Below are positions 10,566 to 21,329 of a stretch of 64,000 bases of DNA, piece after piece. The notes beneath the pieces are model-generated. The model did no database searches. It had not been told where the DNA came from and was given only the letters and a program-made list of their open reading frames with translations. The position numbers were made by a program, and so were the translations under genes. Positions within the stretch are counted from its first letter, which is position 1. Each line of letters begins with the position of its first letter. Source of the DNA: Penium margaritaceum (taxonomy: Eukaryota > Streptophyta > Zygnematophyceae > Desmidiales > Peniaceae); NCBI GenBank assembly GCA_023375785.1, contig SZWC01009454.1, positions 4,368-68,367 of the forward strand. The letters run 5' to 3'.

Positions 10566-11157
10566 TGTTAGTTATGGTCGTGACACACGCAAGCACCCTC
10601 TTGTCTCCTTGCACACACACACCTCATCACTGCAGGTGATTAATCTTGACTAAGGCTCTTTAGTGCAAGACTGTGACGCAGCATGGGGCGCACGGTGATA
10701 GTGGCCCCATCGAGTTGTAGAGTGATGGCCATAGCACCAACATTGTCCTCGTGAGGAGCCTTAGTTTAGTGATAATGGTATCCACCGAAATGGGGGATAC
10801 ATTTGTTGATATGCATGGATGTGGTATGACTGGTTGCCTATACACTTGCATGCTTTTGGCGTTGTGTACCAGGTTGCTGATCCCTCGGGACCACACGCTC
10901 GGTTTGTACCAGCGTGTGAGAAACCGCCTGGAGCTCGCTCGCTCTAGGGCCAGGTTCGATCCCTGGGTGGCGGCCGGGCCCCACGTCGAGTGATTCGCGT
11001 GGGTGGCCCGGTCAATTGGCTATCTTCACTTCGCTCACTTGTTACTAGATTACTTCTAGTCCTTTGAGCTTGCCCCCGATCCATGGCTTCACCTGCCGCC
11101 CGCTACGCTCTTGCTGCTCACCTGCTTGCTTGCTAGCTTAGCATTCAAGGTTGCCTA
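10566..11157 (+). repeat. 3' LTR of E1 (family A, 592 bp)
   Basis: It runs from TGTTAG to GCCTA and matches the 5' LTR throughout. About 25 of the roughly 30 differences fall in the first 340 bp; the last 250 bp, including the tRNA-like T-arm (10950-10966), are almost unchanged. The right target duplication tagggat follows at 11158-11164. Confidence 0.9.
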
Positions 11158-11164
11158 TAGGGAT
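11158..11164. repeat. Right target-site duplication of E1
   Basis: tagggat follows the 3' LTR and matches 2251-2257. Confidence 0.75.
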
Positions 11165-11884
11165 TTTCTCCATTGTTCTCCTATTGTTCATGTTGCATGC
11201 TTGGTGTGCTTCAGATGATGGGTAAAAAATGGTTTTGTGTTGTGTGTTGGAGGCATTTGGGTCATACCAGTGAACTTTGATTTTGACGAATGACATGTGT
11301 CATAATGAATTCGATGACTTTTTTGGGCTTTGGTGATTGTTTTAGGGGTGTTTTTGAAATTGACAAAAAATGGGGGGTGAACCGTTAAATTCGACGAGCG
11401 AGCTCGTTCAATTCTCTTTTTTGACGAGAACACTGGCCGTTCGGATTTTCGAGCATAGAATTCGAACTTCCGAACAGACGCGACTGGCGCGCAACACAAC
11501 CGACGTGTTGCGTAGCCGAAGCGCGACTAGGTCGCTTGTATCCATGTCACAAAATCGGGATCTACCATGTTCACAAGTCATGTACCAGAGTTGCTCGCAC
11601 AAGTTTGTCGAATTACACGAAGTGAAGGAATTGGACTTGATTGTCCCCTTAAGTTACGAGAAAGCACAGTAACAAAACCTGGCTATGGTTCTCACCAAAA
11701 TGGAGGTGGTACCTTAATTTTGACGAATGAATGTGGGAATTATTTTGGTGGCACTTTTAAATTTGACGAAAACCCTTTTTTGACAAAATTCAACGAACAA
11801 AAAAATAGTTAATATCGAAATCAAAGTTCACTGGGGTAAACAGATTGGGGAGGACTAGCATTGACATCTTCGTACAAAGTTTGA
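11165..11884. other. AT-rich non-coding stretch with a recurring tttgacgaa word
   Basis: No convincing coding region is visible; the short ORFs have no family signature. The word ttgacga, or its near variants ttcgacga and ttgacaa, occurs about six times between 11280 and 11800. Since the next segment is a family B LTR on the minus strand with a decayed PBS-like string at its lower end (about 11880), this may be the eroded leader of that element. Confidence 0.35.
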
Positions 11885-12113
11885 TTCAATGAGCTTTTAC
11901 GAAGTCGACAGGAAGCTTCCTAGTCTTACTATTGCTCGTGTGGCAACGTCGTCTAGACAACCCATGCAATGGTGTGCAAGGAAATTGCAAGGAATAGCAA
12001 GGGTTGGGCTAGGGAGAAGCTTAGAGTCTCATGAGCTTGAATAACTTCAACACGCATAGAGTTGACGACTGACGAGTACATAACATAAGTATGTGCCGCG
12101 GCTCGCGACGGGT
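11885..12113 (-). repeat. Fragment of a family B copia LTR
   Basis: It resembles the lower part of the family B LTR at 32512-32722: both contain gggttgggctagggaga, tagagtctcat and a following run to a degenerate catgaa or acataagt context. A decayed version of the PBS string (tttgattcaa) lies just below 11885. The rest of the LTR is cut off by family A LTR sequence at 12114. Confidence 0.55.
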
Positions 12114-12152
12114 TGTTGGTTCTGGCTGTGACACACGCAAGTGACCCTTCGA

Positions 12153-12228
<76 letters not shown>

Positions 12229-12259
12229 CATCATCATCATCACTGCGGGTGACTAACCT
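12114..12259 (+). repeat. Truncated family A LTR start with a (CA)n microsatellite
   Basis: tgttggttctggctgtgacacacgc matches the first bases of the family A LTR in plus orientation, and cactgcgggtgactaa matches its position about 80-95. Between them the CA dinucleotides of the LTR have grown into a long (CA)n run at about 12151-12226, followed by (TCA)n. The fragment stops where the minus-strand E2 LTR begins. Confidence 0.6.
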
Positions 12260-12888
12260 GTAGGCAGCGACAGAAGGCCGACATGCACTCACTACTACAC
12301 AAGCTCAACGCACACAGTAGTCACAGCCATGGTGGAACAAGAAGTTGGTGAAAAACATGCTTAGTTGAGTAGCGAGAGCGAGAGTGATGAGAGTAAGGAA
12401 CCAGCCATCTCTTAGCCGCGGTTGACTTGGCCACCCACTCGGATAGTTCGAAGTGGGGCCCAGTCGCCACCCCGGGGTCGAATCCAAACCGGTTGGCCAA
12501 AAGGCCGCCGTGGTTTCTCACACCTCAGAGCAACTGAGCGTGCGGCCCCGTAGGATCAGCAACCCGGGCAATAATGAGACAGCAAGCACAACATGTAAGG
12601 TACATGAAACCACAAACCACATCGACCACGAGGGTATGTGGTGCATGGATCTCTCAGTGTATCTCTCATGTTTTAGCCATCATATTGTTCATCACGAATG
12701 GTTGGAGCAGCAAGATATCAGCTCCAACAGTGCTGAGCATGGTCGAGCCCACCGATCTTGCACCCGGCAGAGATGCCAGTGATGCACGGCTCCATAGCTT
12801 CAGTTATGCTCAGTCACCTGCAGGAATAGTGTGTGTGTGAGTGGAAGGAGTCAAGAGGTCACTTGCGTATTTGGTAGACAAACTAACA
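12260..12888 (-). repeat. 3' LTR of E2 (family A, diverged)
   Basis: On the minus strand it starts TGTTAG at 12888 and ends TGCCTA at 12260. It shares with E1 the block around ttgctgatcc, the GTTTCTCACAC-type string and the GGCCCCA/CCACC block. The Pol III B-box-like core gattcgacccc is kept near 12475. It is clearly more diverged from the E1 LTRs than they are from each other. Confidence 0.7.
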
Positions 12889-12967
12889 ATCCCCCATGAC
12901 CCACAGACGAGCAGCCCATACACAACACGAATGATCACAGTACAAGGGACAGACAAAGGGTGTCAAT

Positions 12968-13440
12968 TCAGCCAGGAGCATCGCGTGCACGCAACAAGCC
13001 CACTGCATGCACAGCTGCCTTGAACATCCCACTGCTCAGAGCTTTGGTTAGAAATTCTGCACGCAGCTGACGAGTGTCGACCCAAACGACCTGGACCTCT
13101 CCTGCGGCAATGCGCTCACGTAGAAAGTGATGCTCAATGTTGATGTGCTTTGTGCCTAAATGATGCATGCCATCATGCTCAGCAATCGCCTTGGCAATCT
13201 GATTGTCGTAGTGCACGTGATGCGGGGATGGGAATACGTAGCTGCTGAAGCAAGCGAGAAAGTCGAACACCCTCACATGTACCTGCGCCAAGGGCAACAT
13301 ACTCAGCCTCACTAGAGCTACGCACAACACAACCCTGCTTACCGCTTTTCCACTAGATAGCGATTCCACCCACAAGAAAGATGTTTCCGGTACGGCTGTG
13401 AGCATTTGCATCGCGGGCCCAGTCACTGTCACTGTAGCCA
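12968..13440 (-). pseudogene. E2 RNase H remnant
   Basis: The minus strand shows the DNQIAKAIAEHDGMHH and KHINIEHHFLRERI patterns, nearly the same as in E1, and LRAEFLTKAL near the end, the usual copia RNase H C-terminus. It lies directly upstream of the E2 LTR. It is broken. Confidence 0.75.
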
Positions 13441-13697
13441 TCAATCACGAAAGATGGTTGTGACCTGCAGAATAGTCCCACTCACGTAATAGACAGTGCG
13501 TAGTGAACGATACGCAGTACAGCCTTGAGGTGTTTCTGTCAAGGTTGCTGGGAAAACTGAGTAAGGAAGTTGACCACGAATGCCACGTCCGCTCTAGTGG
13601 TGGTGGCAAGGTACATGAGAGACCCAATCACACTGAGGTAATCGGTGACCTCGACAGTCTCCTCCAGCTGAGCCACGTCGAGTGACTCCAGGAGGCG

Positions 13698-14672
13698 CTA
13701 TCCAGTTGGAGTCATGGGTGTCGATGCAGTGGGGGTGTTAGTGAGCATGGAGGAGAAACGCTCCCCCAGGCTACGAATATAGGCAGCCTGATGGACGTGT
13801 AGTGTCTGGCGCTGACGGTCTTGCTCAAGCTGCATGCCCAGGAACACCCGAGCTGGACCCAAGTCCTTCATTTTGTAGGTGGAATGCAACAGGCCTTTCA
13901 CAGACTGCACTGCAGAGAGATTGGGTGACGCAATACGAAGGTCATCCACATAGACCAATACTGCAACCAAGGGCTGTGAGGGTGCACTCAGAAAGAGCGC
14001 AGGGTCAACGGTGCTCCGACGGTAGCCACCCTTCTGAAGGGTGGCCGAGATCTCCAGGTTCCAGCAGCGAGGGGAATGCTTGAGCACGTAGAGAGCTTTA
14101 CATAGCCGCCAGACCTTGTTCGTACCATCCGTGAAGCCTTGAGGCTGCACCATATAGATCTCCTCGTCACAGCGTCCATGCAAGAATGCATTGTTGACGT
14201 CCATCTGCTCCAATTCCCAGTTGTGTTGGGCGACCAGGATCAAGAGGGCTCGAGCTGTGGTGTAACATCCCACATGGGCAAACGTTTCGTCAAAATCGAT
14301 GCCAGGGATGTGGGAGAATCCCTTGGCGGTGAGCCGTGCCTTGTACCTGTTGACAGTACCTTCGGGCTTCAGCTTATGCCGAAGTACCCAGCAAGCTAAG
14401 ACAGCCTTGCAGCCAGGGGGGAGGTCCACAAGCTCGAAGACCTCATGCTCATATAGGGCTATGAGCTCCTCCTGCATGGCCTTTTCCCAGAGGTTAGCAT
14501 CAGCTGCCTCCCTTGCCTGGAGCACAGTGGTGGGCTCTGTAGGAAGTGAAGGAAGACCGCTGGCTGCAAAGCATGCGGTGACATAGCTGGCGACTGAAGC
14601 ATGCAAAGAACTGTGGAACTCATGAGCAACCAGTGCATAGCCCACTGCTGAGTTGGGGTGGACTATGGCCAC
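13698..14672 (-). pseudogene. E2 reverse transcriptase, long open block
   Basis: This 324-residue open frame covers most of a copia RT. It starts before the FELVDLPPGCKAV region and runs through IDFDETFAHVGCYTTAR, VNNAFLHGRCDEEIYMVQ, VWRLCKALYVLKHSPR and the catalytic YVDDLRIASP. The ATG at 14672 is internal to the polyprotein, not a true gene start. RT in this family copies element RNA in the particle. It is the best-preserved RT in the window, but the surrounding element is incomplete. Confidence 0.85.
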
Positions 14673-14699
14673 CGCAAGACCCAGTGCATCAAGGCCAGA

Positions 14700-15668
14700 C
14701 GGTCTGGCGGTGGAGTCAGTAGCAGTGGGGGGGCCTTAGAGGGAGTGTGACGCTGAGAGGACTGAGTTGACTGTGTGACAGAATACTGTGGAAGTGAACG
14801 GAGCCGCCCCCCACGAGTGCAGGGCTCAGACACGACTCAAGGGACATCTACGACTGGCGGAGTGACAGTCTCACCAGAGATCACGGGCGATGGGAGAACA
14901 GGCTGTGAAGGAGACTCGGTGACAGTGCGGAGAGGTAATTATGCCATGGTCTCAGATGACAGGGGAGAATTGTTGAGAGGCACTGGTACAGACTCAGCGG
15001 ATGAAGAGGGGGAAGACTCTGTGGAAGGGTTTGATGAGGAAGCAGAAGGGGTGCTGAGTAGAGTGTCAGAGGTGGATGCATCAGGTGCATGAAGAGGAGG
15101 GCCGGAAGAGGAAGGAGCCGAGGCAAAAGGGGGTGCATCAGTGAGACCGGAGGCTGGAAGAGACCCCCCCCCCCCCCCANNNNNNNNNNNNNNNNNNNNN
15201 NNNNNNNNNNNNNNNNNNNNNNNNNNNNNNNGAAGGGGTGCTGAGTAGAGTGTCAGAGGTGGATGCATCAGGTGCATGAAGAGGAGGGCCGGAAGAGGAA
15301 GGAGCCGAGGCAAAAGGGGGTGCATCAGTGAGACCGGAGGCTGGAAGAGACCCCCCCCCCCTCCCAAGCTGACGGAGAGAGGACAAGGAAGAGGGTGGAG
15401 TGACATGGGACAGAACGCGATAAAAGACATCCTCGAAGAAGAGGGTGTCAAAAGACTCAACAACGCGTGCACGATCGGAGTCCCAGAAATGCCAGGATTT
15501 TGACATGGCAGAGAACCAGAGAAAGGTACACAAGCGTGCACACGGACTGAGTTTGCCGTTACAGAGGTCCTAAGGGAGTCCAACGGCAGCAACGCAGCCC
15601 TAGAAACAAGCAAGATGGAGGTCTGCACGACAACTGAACCATCGTTGGAACGGTGTGACATGGCACGG
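14700..15668 (-). pseudogene. E2 integrase C-terminal part and Ser/Pro-rich linker
   Basis: From 15668 down, the minus strand resembles the E1 integrase tail (around the PRHVTPLERW position) and the FLGVSTMSKAW region, then the FFEDIF-type block and a Ser/Pro-rich linker like the one in E1. A 52-N gap at 15180-15231 and its duplicated flanks interrupt the linker. Confidence 0.7.
15045..15366. repeat. Direct duplication of about 135 bp around a 52-N gap
   Basis: The segment starting gaaggggtgctgagtag at 15045 recurs at 15232, just after the N run 15180-15231. Both copies end in a C homopolymer (15 C at 15164-15178). This looks like two contig ends covering the same bases that were not merged because of the homopolymer. 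Confidence 0.8.
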
Positions 15669-17140
15669 GAGGGGACCCTTCCTCTGCTCCCTCTGGCAGG
15701 GGGAAACCTGTCGCCACCGATGCTGCACAATACAGCATCGCTGCTGCTACGCCCCTCCTCTCGTATCCGTGGGATTGGCCCCCTGGGTATGGTGGGCCCG
15801 TCTTCTACGGCCCGCCATCCGGCGCCTACTCTCCATCTAGCTGGGTGTCTCCGTCCTATCGCCCATCCTCTGGGGTGGTCATCACGCCGGATCCTCCTGA
15901 CGGCGAGCGTCAGTTGGACACAGCACTGTGTCACGCCGTTCACCAGCGCCACCTTTGTGATGAAGGAGGTGAGAGTGAAGGCTCTGGGTCGCAGCCTCTT
16001 GCGTGTGTTGCTGATGGGGCGTTACGTGGTTGTTCGTCCGGTCATGTTCTTGGTTTTCCTCCTCCCGATGTCATGTGGATTGAAAAGTGGCAGTCAGTGC
16101 ACTTGCCTCATTGTCTTGCCGCCTGTGGTCAGCGTTTCTCTCATCACGCAGCCCTTGCCGCAGTGTGTCGTGATCCCTCCACTGTTCGTGTTTCGGGTGG
16201 CTTCTGGATCCTTGATTCAGGCGCCACTCACCACATGACCTCGTCGCGCATGTCCTTTATCTCCCCTGGTCCTGTTGGCTCTGTTCGCTTTGTTTGCACC
16301 GGCTCAGGCCAATTGCTCCCGGTCCAAGGGGCTAGTGTTGTACGCTTCGTTGGCCCTAGAAGGGAACTGTTTTTGCCAGATGTCCTGTATGTTCCATCAC
16401 TCGAGCTGAGTCTTCTCTCTGTTACGACACTTGATGACCAGGGCATGGACTTCTCGTCCAGTCACGCCATTGCCTCTGTCTCGCACCGCACGTCTGGCCG
16501 CATTCTCTGGCAAGGCATACGCTGTGACCGTCTATTCTATGTCCCTACATTTGCACCCTCTCCTGCTACCGCTGCCCATGTGCATGTCGCGCGCTCCGCC
16601 GCATGTGCCACATCCATAGCGTAGCCATCGACAGCCTGCTTCGTATTCTCCCTGCCGATGGCCTTGATGTTGCCACGGTTCTAGCTCCTTCTCCCCGACT
16701 GTCTTGATTGTGCTCAGGAGAAATGCATCAGTCCCCATTCTTCATTTCAGAGTCTCGTACTTCTCAGCCTCTTGACTTGTTGCATGCCGATGTCATGGGC
16801 CCACTCCGTCATGACTTTCTTGGAGGTGTCCGGCGTTACGTTCTTTGTCTCACAGATGACTTTTCTCGCATGCGTTCGGTCTTTGCCCTCAAACAAAAGA
16901 GTGACGTTTGTTCCACCCTTGAGTCATGGCTATCCCAGGCTGAAGTCGCATGTGGTCGTCATCTTCGTGTCTTTCGTTGTGACCGTGGGGGTGAATTTAC
17001 TGGTCCCACCTCTCATTTCCTATCCTCTCGCAGTGTGACTATTGAAACCACTACTCCGTGCACGCCCTAAAAAAATGGTGTGTCTGAGCGTTGGAACCTG
17101 ACATTTGTCGATGGTGTTTGCACTCTCTGCCGTAGAATCA
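15669..17140 (+). mobile_element. E3: gag end, protease and integrase core of a family A copia, plus strand
   Basis: It opens in the Pro/Gly-rich gag tail (GWPPGYGGPV-type string near 15770), continues with the protease ILDSGATHHMTS (about 16210) and LPDVLYVPSLELSLLSV (about 16375), and reaches the integrase core (LDLLHADVMGPLRHD about 16772; the VFRCDRGGEF position about 16970; NGVSERWN about 17075). It stops abruptly in a GTAGCA-rich tract. It is closely related to E1. It lacks LTRs and has a handful of interruptions. It lies back to back with E2. Confidence 0.8.
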
Positions 17141-18330
17141 GCCGTAGTAGCAGCTCTAGCTGGGTAGCAGCAGTAACAGCAGCCGCATAGTAGCGGTAGC
17201 AGCAACAGTCATAGAGTAGCAGCAACAACAGTCGCGCAACAGTAGTAGCCATGCTAGCAGCCCGGGATGTGCAGCTGCGCAGCCATGTAGCCGCACAGCC
17301 GAAGTAGGGACATCAGCCCCGCAACCGTACAACAAGAGCAGCTGCGCTAGCAGTCGCAACTGCACAGCTACATAGTTGTGTAGGTGCTCAGCAGTAGTAT
17401 TAGCAATCGCATAGCCGTGTAGCAGTAGCAGCCACGCCAGTAGTTGTGGCTGCACAGTAGTGTAGTCATGCAACAGCAACAGCAGCAGCAGCAACAGCTC
17501 CGTATTCGTGCAACAACAGCAGTAGCGCCACCAGCCGTGGGTGTGCAATTGCATACTACACAACAGTAGTAGCACCGTAGGCCCTAGAGCTGGACTAGCC
17601 AGAGCAGCAGCCACTACAACAATTGCAGTAGCAGTCGTAGCAACAGCCATTGTAGCAGTAGCAACATTTGCAGCACCAGCACTAGTAGTTGCAGCAGCAG
17701 TAAATACAGCAACAACAGCTGCCCACGCCTCAGTAGTAGCAGCTGCCACTTCATCAGCCACAACATCAGCCATCACTAATGACATCATTGCTGACAACAG
17801 CAACCCCTTAGAAAAAAAACACAAAACATAGGGAGAACAGAAGGAGCACACACTCGGCTTGTTGTGGCTGAAAGCCCCTGCTGGGTGGGGTCCTCCTTTG
17901 TCGGAGGACCCCCTGGTCCACCTTTTCTCCAGCAGCTACAGCAATTGCAGCCATTGTAGCAACAGTAACAGCCACTGCACCAGTAGCCGCTACAGCAACA
18001 GTAGTAGTAGCAGTAGTAGTCACAACAACAGGAGTAGCCGTTATAGCAGTAGTAGCAGCAGCAACAGCTGTAGCAGTAGCCGCAACAAGAGCAATGTTAG
18101 TAGCAGTTACAAGAGTAGCCACAATAGTAGCAGAAAAAACAGCAGTAGCAGTAGCAGTAACAGCAACAGTAGATACAACAACAGCAGCTGCCTCCACAGT
18201 AGAAGCAACTACCACTGCAGCCGCCATTGCATGAGCCACAGCCGCAGCAGAAACAGTAACATCAGTAGCATCCCACGAGCATCATTGCCAGAAGCAACAA
18301 CACGCTCCCAGACCCACTGGCCGCCATTTT
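17141..18330. repeat. Degenerate GCA/GTA/ACA trinucleotide-rich tract
   Basis: About 1.2 kb is dominated by agcagt, gtagca and acaaca words, so one frame reads mostly Ala/Val/Thr and another mostly Ser/Asn/Gln. A short non-repetitive island at about 17790-17930 contains a small palindrome (gtcctcc...ggaggac). It abuts E3 on the left and E4 gag on the right, as expected for the leader of E4 by analogy with the E1 and E7 leaders. The ORFs here are composition artefacts. Confidence 0.6.
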
Positions 18331-18639
18331 CTAGCAGCTTCTTGCGTCAACATAGATGCTTGCGTCGTTACTGCCGCCCACACCGCAGAGCCATGGGAAC
18401 GCTCCACCTCCCTTCCACCCTCCAGGCCATGCCAGTCTTATTGTCTCCGACGCCACACAATACCTAGCGCAGCAACAGACCCAGCAACAACAGCAAACCC
18501 AGTGCCAGTACCAGATTGTAGCATCGGTCCTTGGCCCTACTCTGGGTGCTGGCCGCAAGCCCAAGGACTTTGAGTCCCCGCCGCCACCGCTCCTGACCGG
18601 CGACTAGTTCCGCAGCTGGGAGCTCAACTTTTGAATCTA

Positions 18640-19400
18640 GCCTCAGGGTGAGGGCTTTTGGCCGTACTACATCCTCCCGTATGAGCCTGATCATTTCGAC
18701 CAGGTGTATTATGCCAGTCACGCTGTCCGCGCTCTCACCCCAGCTGCCACATCACCAGCGCGTCCTGTCCTCGAACCCTTCCTTGGCGACTTCACCATCG
18801 AGAGAACTCCAGACCCCGCGACAACATGGCATATCTTGACGCATCCCCATCTCCTCTTCAGTGAGTCCAAAACCAGCCGCCTGCTCCGGGAGTTTAACTC
18901 CCTCTTCATGGGAGCGATGGAGTCAGTCACCACCTACTGGCAGCAGGCGGAGGACGTCCTCAGACGCCTTGACAACGCTGCTCCACCCCCTTTGATGGCG
19001 CTTCTCACCATCAGGCGCGGCGCCACCGACCTGTTCACCGACGTCCTTGTCCACTACAGTCAGGATGTTCTCGCTAAGATGGCGGCCCAAGGAACCCTCA
19101 TGCCCTAGGCCTAAGATCTCTTCGTCAAAGTTGAGGAGGCTCGTGTGGAGTCAAATCTAGTACTCCAAGACCGTCGCCTTCCCTGCCATCACCTCCGTGG
19201 TCATCGCCGCTCCCATAGTATTTGCTTCTACTGACTTTTCCTCCTCTAGCAAGAAGAAGCGCAGGGGCAAGAAGAGCAAGGGCCCGCAACAGTGGAGAAC
19301 CGGTGCCAGTGGGGGCAGCTTGGTCTACCAAAACTGTGGCCAACCAGGACACGGGTGGTACACGTGCCCGTTCGCGACGGACAAGGTACGAGTCATTGCC
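18640..19400 (+). pseudogene. E4 gag remnant
   Basis: One frame (about 18704-19108) is a gag capsid-like stretch with LREFNSLFMGAMESVTTYW and VLRRLDNAAPPP, resembling the copia gag region that counts cells of about 130 residues between the N-terminal and zinc-knuckle parts. A knuckle-like NCGQPGHGWYTC follows at about 19331-19366. The capsid would package element RNA. It is broken. Confidence 0.65.
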
Positions 19401-19949
19401 ACCATGCGTTACCAGAGTGAGTGCCGTCTCACCACCGCCGCCAAAGCTGTCACCGCCCCCGCTGCATCTACCCTACTTGGTTGTTCTACCCCTCCGACGC
19501 TCGCACCTGCCCTTCCATCACTAGCTCTGTTGCAGTACCATCCGTAGGCGTCGGCACCCCTCCTTCTATCATCAGCGCATCCCTCCTCCCTCGTGGGCTT
19601 AGGCGCCATCACGTCACAGTCGGTCTACTCCCTTGGACCCTCCACTTATGAGCGCCAGTTGGAGCAGCTCGGACTACCTCGCCCCCCTTCCCAGGGAAGT
19701 GCAAGTTGCCTCTCCGAGTGTTACCCTGCCTTTTCGTGCATGACAGAGACTAAGTTGAGGTCATGTCCTGGATCCTCGTCCATCCTGTCATCTCCCTGCC
19801 TTCCCCTTGTGCTCCTTTTTGTGATGATGTTGCATGGTTGGATGACTGGCAGTCCCGGTTCACGCCCTCATCCACCGCGTTCGCGTCACTTGCTCACTGT
19901 CTTGTGTCGAGTAGCGACCTAGGGACGCCAGTCCACGATCCGGCCTAGA

Positions 19950-21230
19950 CCTAGATCATAGATTCCAAGGCTGTGCATCACATGAAAGCCTCACGTGAAG
20001 CCTTTAGTGCTCTTGGTCCCATTGCTGATTTATCCAGTGTTTGGATAGGCTTTGGCTAGGTGTTTCTTGTCCGTGGCGTCGGTGTTTTTTGCTTCTGTGG
20101 TCTCGCTGGGGACGTCTTCGTCATCAATGTCCTCTTCGTCCCTGGTCTTGAGCTCAGCCTCCTGTTTGTCACTGCCCTCGACCACATGAGCATGGACGTG
20201 TTGCACTCACATGGTATTGGCATTGTGTCGTAGCGTCCGTCCGGTCGTGTCGTCTTGCACGCCACCGCTCATGGCAAACTTTGGCACGTCCCTCGTCTGT
20301 CCTTGCCGTCAGCTAACACTAGCCACGTGTTTTTCACCAGCACGATCTCCCCGCAGTACACCCGCCTTCTCCACCTCTTCCACGTCCACTTGGCCATTAT
20401 CGACAGCATGCTCCGTACACAGCTGGCCATGGGCCTTGACCCTTCTTCCTTACCCGTGCCCTGTCCGACCGAGTGCATTGATTGCGTACAATAGAAGATG
20501 CACCGCTTGACTTCCCCCCTCTCCGCCTCCTGTGCATCCGCCCGTCTAGACCTGGTCCACTTCGATGTCATGGACCCTCTTCCCACTGAGTCTATCAGGG
20601 AGCACGGACGCTATGTCCTCACTCTTACCGACGACTTCTCTTGCTACCGCTAGGTCTTTTGCCTTTTGGTAGAAGAGCGACGTCGCTCCCACCATTCACG
20701 CCCGGATCGTTAGTACGGAACGCAAGTGCGGTCGCCCCCTTTGCCGATTTTGCTCTGATTGTGGCGGTGAATTCATGGGTGAGACCACGACCTTCCTTGC
20801 CTCCCGTCGGATCCGTCATGAGACATTGACACCTTACACACCTGCCCAGAACGGTGTCTCCAAGCGTTGGAACCGCACCATGGCTGACGCAGTGCATACC
20901 ATGCGGGTCGAATCCGGTCTCGTCGACGGTTTCTTCTTCAAATCGATGGCTTATATGACGTTGGTCTGGAACCAGATTCTCCATGGACCCCTTCCCCGCT
21001 AGTCCACACCGTACCAGCATTGGTGTGGCCAGCTAGCCAACCTCCGCCTGGCTGGTGTCTGGGGCTACGTGGCCATCGTGTGGTTGCTCGTCTCGCAGGA
21101 GGGTGGCAAGCTTGCCGTCCAAGGGCGTTCCTACACCTTTTTTGGCATCTCGCGTCAGTCAAAAGCCTGACACTTCTCGGATCCTTCCTTGTACTGCATC
21201 GTCGTATCCTGAGATGCCCTCTTCTTTGAG
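19950..21230 (+). pseudogene. E4 protease and integrase remnant
   Basis: A protease-like IIDSKAVHHM region begins near 19957 and is followed by the VLFVPGLELSLLFV pattern (about 20130). A GAG-pre-integrase region (about 20360) and the integrase core follow: LDLVHFDVMDPLP near 20548, a CDCGGEF-like second-Asp region near 20756 and AQNGVSKRWNRTMAD near 20845. The tail reaches about 21230. It is decayed in several places. Confidence 0.7.
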
Positions 21231-21329
21231 GAGATGTTTCCTTGTGACCTTGTTTGCTTTGGCTCATTGATGTCCCTCTCATTGTGTGGGGGAGTGGTGA
21301 GTCCGTCCTCCATCCTAGCTCCTCTCGTC

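Larger units (their letters stand above)
2258..11157 (+). mobile_element. E1: Ty1/copia LTR retrotransposon, family A, near-complete fossil
   Basis: Two LTRs (2258-3081 and 10566-11157) flank an internal region whose domains run gag, protease, integrase, RT, RNase H. That order defines Ty1/copia. A PBS of the initiator-Met type follows the 5' LTR and a purine tract precedes the 3' LTR. The seven bases tagggat occur on both outer sides (2251-2257 and 11158-11164), supporting a single insertion. By eye the LTRs differ at about 30 of about 590 positions (near 5%), so the insertion is fairly recent compared with the other copia pieces here. The coding region is broken by roughly ten or more interruptions and the element looks dead. 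The 5' LTR is inflated by an apparent 231-bp assembly duplication. Confidence 0.9.
12260..15668 (-). mobile_element. E2: 3' half of a family A copia element, minus strand
   Basis: Read on the minus strand it contains an integrase C-terminal part, a linker, RT, RNase H and a 3' LTR. It is closely related to E1. Its upstream end (15668) stops inside the integrase and abuts E3, which runs the opposite way. The RT block is a long open frame; elsewhere there are only a few interruptions, fewer than in E1. A gap with duplicated flanks sits inside the linker. Confidence 0.8.

Noticed and set aside
11953-12292. Minus-strand Cys/Val-rich ORFs (VCVCVC)
   Set aside because: They are direct readings of the (CA)n microsatellite.
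14939-15952. 337-codon minus-strand ORF
   Set aside because: It runs through the N gap and the duplicated flanks and crosses from E2 into antisense of E3; only its lower part follows real linker sequence.
17156-18239. Long Ala/Val/Thr ORFs in both directions
   Set aside because: Composition artefacts of the GCA/GTA repeat, with no domain.
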